A DNA stretch of 64,000 bases from AV40 sp035568175. GTDB lineage: Bacteria > Verrucomicrobiota > Verrucomicrobiia > Chthoniobacterales > UBA10450. Below the pieces are notes generated by a model. That model was not told the DNA's origin. It saw nothing but the letters and a program-made list of their open reading frames with translations, and ran no database searches. Every line of letters begins with the position of its first letter. Position 1 is the first letter of the stretch. The position numbers and the translations under genes were made by a program. The stretch is taken from positions 62,001-126,000 of the forward strand of contig DATMON010000008.1 of NCBI GenBank assembly GCA_035568175.1, written 5' to 3'. Positions 58,292 to 64,000 of this stretch are shown piece after piece.

Positions 58292-59683
58292 TTAGAATTC
58301 GGCGCTACCGGGCGTGCGCGCGAATGGAATCACGTCGCGAATGTTCGAGACGCCGGTGACAAACATCAGCATTCGCTCGAAGCCGAGACCGAAACCGGCA
58401 TGCGGCACCGTGCCGTAACGGCGAAGATCGAGATACCATTTGTAATCTGCCGGGTCCATTTTGTGGCGGCGCATATTTTCCTGGAGAACATCGAGGCGCT
58501 CCTCGCGCTGACTGCCGCCGACGATCTCGCCGATTCCCGGAACAACCAGATCCATCGCGGTGACGGTTTTTCCGTCGTCATTCAAACGCATGTAAAATGG
58601 TTTAATCTCTTTCGGAAAATTGAAAACGGTCACCGGACATTTGAAATGTTTTTCGGTCAGCCAGCGCTCGTGCTCCGATTGCAGATTCAATCCGTACTCA
58701 ACCGGGAACTCGAACTTCTCGCCGCTCTTCTTCAAAAGATCGACAGCCTCGGTGTAGGTCGTGCGTTGGAACGGGCGCTCGAGAACAAAATCGAGGCGGG
58801 AAAGAAGTTCTTTGTCCACGAACTTGGAAAACAGTTCCATCTCGTTCGGACAATTTTCCCGAATGTCGCGAATGAGGCATTTCACGATCTCTTCGGCCAG
58901 GTCCATGTCGCCATTCAAATCGCAAAACGCCATTTCCGGCTCGATCATCCAAAATTCGCTGGCATGGCGTGACGTGTTCGAGTTTTCGGCGCGGAATGTC
59001 GGACCAAACGTGTAGACGTTGGATAGCGCGCAGGCGAACGCTTCGGCTTCGAGCTGGCCGCTGACCGTGAGATAAGTCTGGCGCGCGAAAAAATCCTTCG
59101 CGTAATCGATCTCGCTGCCTTTCCGCGGCGGATTTTTGAGATCGATCGTCGAGACGCGAAACAATTCGCCGGCGCCTTCGCAATCGCTGCCGGTGATGAT
59201 CGGCGTGTGAACGTAAACGAAGCCCCGCTCCTGGAAAAACTGGTGAATGGCAAAGGCGAGCCGGCTACGAACGCGAAATACGGAACCGAACAGATTCGAG
59301 CGCGGACGTAAGTGCGCGATCTCGCGAAGAAATTCTGGCGTGTGTCCTTTCTTCTGGAGCGGATAGGAATCGTCCGCCGAACCGACGATGTCGATCTTGT
59401 CCGCGATCAACTCCCATTTTTGTCCTTTGCCTTGCGAGGCGACGAGCGCCCCGCCGACGCGAAGCGAAGCGCCGGTGGTCAGTTTTTGAATCTCGTCGTA
59501 ATTCGGCAACGAATTGCGCGCGATGATCTGAAGATTACGCAGTGACGAACCGTCGTTCAGCTCGATAAACGAAAAATCTTTCGAGTCGCGCCGGGTCCGC
59601 ACCCATCCCTGAACCTGAATTCCATCCTTCGGGACGGCACTTTGCAATGCGGCTTTGATCGGAGTCGGCGAAATCATCTTCAT
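58292..59683 (-). CDS. asnS: Asparaginyl-tRNA synthetase
   Basis: A 463-residue class II synthetase. An N-terminal OB-fold anticodon domain (VQGWVRTRRDSKDFSFIELN) precedes the catalytic core; motif 2 is FRAENSNTSRHASEFWMIEP and motif 3 is GFGLGFERMLMFVTG, followed by NIRDVIPFARTPG. The AsnRS rather than AspRS/LysRS assignment rests on this ending and on length. With gatB also present, asparagine is charged directly and GatCAB is free for glutamine. Two exact 10-mer copies lie in the gene (58736, 59389). Confidence 0.94.
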   Translation of the reverse strand: MKMISPTPIKAALQSAVPKDGIQVQGWVRTRRDSKDFSFIELNDGSSLRNLQIIARNSLPNYDEIQKLTTGASLRVGGALVASQGKGQKWELIADKIDIVGSADDSYPLQKKGHTPEFLREIAHLRPRSNLFGSVFRVRSRLAFAIHQFFQERGFVYVHTPIITGSDCEGAGELFRVSTIDLKNPPRKGSEIDYAKDFFARQTYLTVSGQLEAEAFACALSNVYTFGPTFRAENSNTSRHASEFWMIEPEMAFCDLNGDMDLAEEIVKCLIRDIRENCPNEMELFSKFVDKELLSRLDFVLERPFQRTTYTEAVDLLKKSGEKFEFPVEYGLNLQSEHERWLTEKHFKCPVTVFNFPKEIKPFYMRLNDDGKTVTAMDLVVPGIGEIVGGSQREERLDVLQENMRRHKMDPADYKWYLDLRRYGTVPHAGFGLGFERMLMFVTGVSNIRDVIPFARTPGSAEF

Positions 59684-59728
59684 CTAAATAGATGAGGTGC
59701 TCCAAGCCTTCAACAAACCTGGCCAAAC

Positions 59729-60889
59729 CTACAACTTTAACGCCTCGCGCAAATGCGGAACAAGACGCTTACTGAATTCGACCGAATCACCGGCGGACAA
59801 GTGCGACCATTCCGGACAATTGAAACCGGAGAGCTCCGGAAAATCTGAATAGTATATACCCGGCGCGCCGGTCATTTTTAGAAGCGGGTCCCAGGTTTGG
59901 GCGCGCGGCGTGTCGCGATCTTCCAATTCTTTCAAGCCGCCGCTGTGCGGAAATCGGACGAAAACAATCTTGCCGCCACGCGACCGAATTTTCTCCACTG
60001 CCGTGGTGATGTCGTGGAAGCGACCTCCGATCGCCTCCCCAATTTTCGCCATGAACACATCTTTCGGAATGTAAGTCGGCGGAGGTGGCGGTGTGAAAAG
60101 CGGGATCCAAATTTGCTGAATTCGTCGCGCCAATTCTCCGTTTGGATCGGCACACGCTTCAATCATCCGAGCGCGCCGCTCGCGATCAAGGGTCCCGAAA
60201 TAGGGCGGAAATCGTGGCGGAACGAGCGCTCCGGGGCGATTGGGAATCGGCAAACGTTTCAACAAATCGTCGAGAGTCAGCTCCTCCTGCTTGAGAAACG
60301 CAACACGCTCTTCCAACGGAAAAGCGAGGTACTGGCTCGCGCGTTGGGCTGGGGTTTGCGAATGAAACCGCTTCACCGCTTTTTCGCCGCGCTCCATCGG
60401 CGGTGAACCCGGCGGCGCGAAAAATATATGTGGAACAACGCTACAAATGATTGTGCCGTGGAAACTTTGATCGTTCGCAAGGTCGGCAAGAACGGGAAAG
60501 CCGCACATGCCCCCGCCGGCAAGCTGGATTGGACGTTTGCCGAGGCCTTTCTGGAATTCATCAAGATCAACGTCGAACCAGCCGCGCGAATCTCCGACGA
60601 TTACAAGCGACTCCGGAGTGACGCTTCGCCGTCTCAGTGTCCACAGATCTTCGTTATCGTTAAGGGTCGGACCGTAACCGATTGAGCGACAGTACAATTC
60701 CCATCCCGCTGTCGCGACTACGACAACAAGAACAACGACGACGGTCATTCCGCGCCACGGCACCACCGGAATCGGCCGCTCGAATTCGAGCGGCGGGCCG
60801 CCGTGGACTTGCTCTTCCCGAGTTGGTTTTCGGAAAAACATCCGCGGCAATCGAAGCCGTTTCTTAAAATTGGAAATAAATGAAGGCAT
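59729..60889 (-). CDS. SGNH-like membrane-anchored protein, partner of MBOAT
   Basis: 386 residues: cytosolic start, one membrane helix (about 47-63, GMTVVVVLVVVVATAGW), then an extracytoplasmic domain with VIVGDSRGWFDVDLDE (a GDS block I serine, residue about 100) and near the C-terminus CPEWSHLSAGDSVEFSKRLV, which can supply the late His of the SGNH triad. It is analogous in place and topology to AlgJ/DltD-like partners of MBOAT acyltransferases. It probably completes acyl transfer to a surface glycan. Overlaps the MBOAT gene by 26 bases. Confidence 0.7.
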   Translation of the reverse strand: MPSFISNFKKRLRLPRMFFRKPTREEQVHGGPPLEFERPIPVVPWRGMTVVVVLVVVVATAGWELYCRSIGYGPTLNDNEDLWTLRRRSVTPESLVIVGDSRGWFDVDLDEFQKGLGKRPIQLAGGGMCGFPVLADLANDQSFHGTIICSVVPHIFFAPPGSPPMERGEKAVKRFHSQTPAQRASQYLAFPLEERVAFLKQEELTLDDLLKRLPIPNRPGALVPPRFPPYFGTLDRERRARMIEACADPNGELARRIQQIWIPLFTPPPPPTYIPKDVFMAKIGEAIGGRFHDITTAVEKIRSRGGKIVFVRFPHSGGLKELEDRDTPRAQTWDPLLKMTGAPGIYYSDFPELSGFNCPEWSHLSAGDSVEFSKRLVPHLREALKL

Positions 60890-62285
60890 TACTAGCTCCT
60901 TGAGTAAGAATAATTGCGCAGGCCATCAGGGCCCAGGCGGCGGTCACGACCCAGCGGGGTAGACGTGCAACTGCTGTTTCGATATTACTGTCACGCAGCG
61001 AGCAGTGCACTGAGATCATGCCAAGCGTGACGAGCGCGATTTGAAGCATCTCGCGCGTGGAAAGAATCGCATCTCCATGCGCGTGCTGTCCGAACATTCC
61101 ACCGAGCATTCGACTCGCGATCGTGAAATCAGATGCGCGAAAATAAACCCAGGCGATGCAAACCGACGCATAGGTGGCGACGCCGGCCAAAATCCGCGTG
61201 GCGAGATTATTCGCCCATGCTTTGTCCTCGAAGAGAATTCGGCAGACGCGCTCGATCACTAAATAAGAGCCGTGCAACAAACCCCAGACGACAAAGGTCC
61301 AGGCGGCGCCGTGCCAAAGGCCGCCGAGGAACATGACAATGACAAGGTTTAGCGCGGCGCGAAACGGCCGGACCTGATTGCCTCCGAGCGGGATGTAAAG
61401 GTAATCGCGCAGAAACGTTGAAAGCGAAATGTGCCAGCGTCGCCAGAAATCCGAGAAACCAATCGCGGCGTAGGGAAAACGAAAGTTGTCCTTCAAATGA
61501 AACCCAAGAGTTAAGGCCGCACCAATGGCGCAGGTCGAGTAACCGGCGAAGTCGAAAAAGATTTGTCCGGCAAACGCGATCACGCCCGCCCAGGAATCAA
61601 GCGCTACCAGAGGGCCGGCATAACCGAAAACGCGATCGGCCGAGCCGGAAAGCAACGTGTCGGCGAGAACGATTTTCTCGAACAATCCGAGAGTCATCAA
61701 CGCCAGCCCCCAGAGAAATTGACCCGTGCGCAGTGGCTGCGGTCTGACCAGTTGCGGAAGAAAATCGCCTGCACGCACGATCGGACCGGCAACAAGCTGT
61801 GGGAAAAATGAAACCGCGAGAATAAAATCGCGCAGCGATCGCGTTGGCTGCAAAACGCCGCGATAAATGTCGAGCGTATAAGAAAGCGAATGGAAAGTGT
61901 AAAATGAAATGCCGACCGGGAGCAGAATGTCTAGATGCGGCGGTTGATAGATGACGCCGACGCGGGCGAGCAGCCATTGGAAATTCTGAAGGAGAAAATT
62001 TCCGTATTTGAAGAAACCGAGCATGCTCAGATTCATGCAAATGCTCGCGACCAGCCACCGGCGCTTCCCGGGGGGCTCTTTCGCTTTGGCAATTTGCCGG
62101 CCGAGCCAGAAATCCATCGCGGTGGTTGAGAAAAGAAGCGCGGCAAAGGGCGGATTCCAGGCGCCGTAAAAAAGGTAACTGGCGACGACGAGCAGATTTT
62201 TTCGCGCCGTCCAGGAGCCGATACTCCAATAAAGTGTGACGACGATTATAAAAAAGGCGACGAAAGTGAGCGAATTAAAAAGCAT
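60864..62285 (-). CDS. MBOAT family O-acyltransferase (AlgI/DltB-like)
   Basis: A 473-residue polytopic protein with about ten membrane segments. FVAFFIIVVTLYWSIGSW, LLPVGISFYTFHSLSYTLDI, the FFDFAGYS segment and FLGGLWHGAAWTFVVWG, with the catalytic His, are MBOAT hallmarks. It moves acyl groups from the cytoplasm to an extracellular glycan, as AlgI does for alginate. The donor acyl group is likely acetyl; the glycan is unknown. Next gene is an SGNH-like partner. Confidence 0.92.
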   Translation of the reverse strand: MLFNSLTFVAFFIIVVTLYWSIGSWTARKNLLVVASYLFYGAWNPPFAALLFSTTAMDFWLGRQIAKAKEPPGKRRWLVASICMNLSMLGFFKYGNFLLQNFQWLLARVGVIYQPPHLDILLPVGISFYTFHSLSYTLDIYRGVLQPTRSLRDFILAVSFFPQLVAGPIVRAGDFLPQLVRPQPLRTGQFLWGLALMTLGLFEKIVLADTLLSGSADRVFGYAGPLVALDSWAGVIAFAGQIFFDFAGYSTCAIGAALTLGFHLKDNFRFPYAAIGFSDFWRRWHISLSTFLRDYLYIPLGGNQVRPFRAALNLVIVMFLGGLWHGAAWTFVVWGLLHGSYLVIERVCRILFEDKAWANNLATRILAGVATYASVCIAWVYFRASDFTIASRMLGGMFGQHAHGDAILSTREMLQIALVTLGMISVHCSLRDSNIETAVARLPRWVVTAAWALMACAIILTQGASNAFIYFQF

Positions 62286-62377
62286 GACCGAAAGGAGAGT
62301 TAAGCGGCGGAGTCCAGCCGTCGATTTACGTCAGCCATATTGAGGGTGATGTTTTAGTTGTTCTTTCGCTTTCAGGC

Positions 62378-62387
62378 AAGATCGACA
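62378..62387 (+). repeat. Dispersed word AAGATCGACA (32 exact copies in window)
   Basis: This intergenic copy stands for a set. Plus-strand AAGATCGACA starts at 947, 2368, 6792, 9093, 9412, 9751, 12203, 14438, 21151, 33073, 33646, 34539, 36204, 41699, 50483, 50795, 53736, 54272, 56501, 58736, 62378. The reverse TGTCGATCTT starts at 2850, 4967, 15152, 15768, 31459, 37074, 37428, 40429, 50024, 59389, 63667. About half extend to GC or AC before and TC after. Hand scan; a few copies could have been missed. Chance expectation is about 0.1. Confidence 0.93.
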
Positions 62388-62395
62388 TCGTATCT

Positions 62396-62986
62396 GTGAA
62401 ACCCCTTTTTCTTTTCGCGCCGGGCGCGGGCGCGCCGTCATCGCATCCCTGGATGCAGTCTTGGAAGCAGCGACTAACGCAACTCGGCGACGTTGAGACG
62501 TTCGACTACGACTACATGCGCGAAGGACGGAAGCGTCCCGATCGTTTACCGCAATTAATCGCCGCGCATCGACAGGCTCTCGCCGAAGCGCGCGCGAAAA
62601 CGTCCGGCCCAATCACTTTGATCGGCAAGAGCATGGGCGGACGCATCGGTTGTCACGTCGCTTTGGAAGAAAAGGTGAATGGGCTCGTCTGTCTCGGCTA
62701 TCCGCTTTGCGCGATGGGCGACCGCGCGAAATTGCGCGATCAAGTCCTGCGCGATCTGCACACGTCCATTCTTTTCATCCAAGGCACGCGCGATTCGTTT
62801 TGTCCGCTGGACTTGCTCGAATCGGTTCGATTGAAAATGAGCGCGCCGAATCTTCTGCACGTTGTCGAAGGCGGCGATCATTCCCTGCTCGTCAGAAAAA
62901 AAGATCTTGGGAACGAGACGCAGGAGGACGTCGATCAAAAAATCGCGAAAGCGATCAGCGATTTTGTCGCGCGAAGCTCAACTTAA
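62396..62986 (+). CDS. Alpha/beta hydrolase, KANL3/Tex30-like
   Basis: 196 residues starting GTG 62396 (MKPLFLFAPGAGAPSSHPWM). The nucleophile elbow is GKSMGGR near residue 84, the Asp may be in IQGTRDSFCP near 132, and the His is in VEGGDHSLLV near 162, completing a catalytic triad. The short form without a lid resembles the KANL3/Tex30 or YqiA-like group; the substrate is unknown. Intergenic copy of AAGATCGACA 9 bases before the start. Convergent with speA. Confidence 0.82.
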   Translation: MKPLFLFAPGAGAPSSHPWMQSWKQRLTQLGDVETFDYDYMREGRKRPDRLPQLIAAHRQALAEARAKTSGPITLIGKSMGGRIGCHVALEEKVNGLVCLGYPLCAMGDRAKLRDQVLRDLHTSILFIQGTRDSFCPLDLLESVRLKMSAPNLLHVVEGGDHSLLVRKKDLGNETQEDVDQKIAKAISDFVARSST

Positions 62987-64000
62987 CGGCAGCCAGTTGC
63001 CCGGCTGCGGAACAAGCTTCGTGCCGTTGAGCGAGAGGTAAGTGTATTCCTGCAAAAGCCGCTCGTAATCGGAGAGCAGCTTCATCGCGTCATTCGGCTT
63101 CAGAAAATCGGTCTTGATGGCAGCGTCGACCTGCGTTTTCAACAACCGCATCAATTCGATTTTGTCCCACTGCGTCATGGCAAGCACTTCGCCGATGGTG
63201 CTGCCGGCAATGACTTCTTCGATGTACCAACCCGATTCCTCGTCCGGATCGAGGAAGACGTGCACTTCGGTGACGCGACCGAACAAATTGTGCAGATCGC
63301 CCATGATGTCCTGGTAGGCGCCAACCATGAATACGCCGAGATAATAAATTTCGCCGGGGATGATGCGATGAAGCGGGAGCGTATCGCGAACGTCCTGAAG
63401 ATCGGTGAACTTGGAAACTTTGCCGTCGGAGTCGCAGGTAATGTCGACGATGGTCCCCTGCCGGTCCGGCGGCGTCGTCAGCCGATGAATCGGCATGATT
63501 GGAAACAGTTGACCGAGCGCCCAGTGGTCGAGGAGCGATTGGAAGACGGAAAAATTGCAGATGTATTGGTCGCTAAGAGAAGTCTCGAGTTCCTTCACTT
63601 CGTCGGGCACGTAACGCAGACCGCGATGCATGTTAACGATTTGCTGGGCAAGCTGCCAATAGAGGGTGTCGATCTTCGCTTTCGATTCGAGGTCGAGCTG
63701 GCCGAAATTGAATGTTTCCTGCGCTTCTTCCTTGATCTGCTGGATATCGTGCAAACTCTCGATGCGATTGCCGCGCTTGAGACGCTGTTTCACATCAAGA
63801 ATGTCGCCGACCAGCTTGTGATCTTTTTCGGTCGCCTCGACTTTCAACCGCGGGACCGTTTTCTCAATCGAACTGAAAGCTTCCATCACCAGCACGGAAT
63901 GATGCGCGACCACGGCGCGCCCGCCTTCACTGACAATGGCCGGATGCGGGACACCTTCGGAATCGCACACGTCCATGATGTTCCAGACAACGTCGTTGGC
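62978..64000 (-). CDS. speA: Biosynthetic arginine decarboxylase (partial, 5' end beyond window)
   Basis: The window holds the last 340 residues of a long PLP decarboxylase; the frame continues through the window edge (ANDVVWNIMDVCDSEGVPHP). EGGRAVVAHHSVLVMEAFSS and the C-terminal IIPGEIYYLGVFMVGAYQDI then MGDLHNLFGRVTEVHVF fit SpeA, which makes agmatine from arginine for polyamine synthesis. Lacks the N-terminal PLP-lysine part here. Its stop overlaps the hydrolase gene 3' end by 9 bases. Confidence 0.92.
   Translation of the reverse strand, partial: ANDVVWNIMDVCDSEGVPHPAIVSEGGRAVVAHHSVLVMEAFSSIEKTVPRLKVEATEKDHKLVGDILDVKQRLKRGNRIESLHDIQQIKEEAQETFNFGQLDLESKAKIDTLYWQLAQQIVNMHRGLRYVPDEVKELETSLSDQYICNFSVFQSLLDHWALGQLFPIMPIHRLTTPPDRQGTIVDITCDSDGKVSKFTDLQDVRDTLPLHRIIPGEIYYLGVFMVGAYQDIMGDLHNLFGRVTEVHVFLDPDEESGWYIEEVIAGSTIGEVLAMTQWDKIELMRLLKTQVDAAIKTDFLKPNDAMKLLSDYERLLQEYTYLSLNGTKLVPQPGNWLPLS

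Noticed and set aside
947..63676. AAGATCGACA explained by a frequent peptide such as KID or VDLA
   Set aside because: The word occurs in several frames, both orientations and between genes.

Overview
The window looks like chromosomal DNA from a verrucomicrobial bacterium, most likely of the Chthoniobacterales/Spartobacteria kind. The evidence is moderately high GC, a PEP-CTERM secreted protein, a DUF1573 protein, and a wealth of dispersed palindromic repeats, several inside reading frames. This placement is inference from gene content; there is no rRNA gene. Most genes are on the minus strand and many neighbours share ATGA-type stop/start overlaps. No phage, IS element or CRISPR array was seen.

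Layout. 0.1-4.3 kb: acetyltransferase, small basic protein, MauE/DoxX-like, rhodanese, DUF1573, rfbD, rfbB (minus). 4.2-8 kb: two large membrane proteins (plus). 8-9.8 kb: FabZ-like dehydratase, lipoprotein, PHP protein. 9.9 kb: tRNA-Leu(GAG). 10.3-11.1 kb: PEP-CTERM protein. 11.3-16.7 kb: arginine operon argC-argJ-argB-argD-argF. 16.8-19.6 kb: flotillin-like floA, tRNA-Leu(CAA), a truncated gene and its intact paralogue. 19.6-25 kb: ammonium transporter, a receptor kinase with Sel1 repeats and three OmpH-like units, and a decayed kinase copy. 25-27.5 kb: PDZ protein, anti-sigma-like protein, ECF sigma factor. 28-34 kb: GH26-like lipoprotein, GH18-NodB-GT2 fusion, glycerate kinase. 34-41.7 kb: gatB, cvpA, aroC, transsulfuration pair, retropepsin-like protein, thioredoxin-like protein. 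42-44 kb: rpsA and a nonsense-disrupted lipoprotein gene. 44-50 kb: small secreted proteins, desaturase, histidine kinase with a domain-only paralogue, osmC, LysR regulator. 50-56 kb: YkgJ-like protein, flavoprotein, small secreted proteins, potassium channel. 55.6-64 kb: threonine synthase, dicarboxylate symporter, asnS, SGNH/MBOAT pair, hydrolase, arginine decarboxylase (cut by the window edge).

The strongest unexplained signal is the 10-mer AAGATCGACA. By hand I count 32 exact copies on the two strands, where about 0.1 is expected by chance. It occurs in several reading frames, in both orientations, between genes and across two start codons. That resembles a DNA-uptake or chromosome-organising word. 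A second signal is a near-perfect 27-29 nt palindrome inserted in frame in both argJ and thrC, adding the same peptide KLDCFKQSS, comparable to Rickettsia palindromic elements. A third is a small protein beside the histidine kinase that copies its dimerisation domain but has lost the phosphate-accepting histidine.
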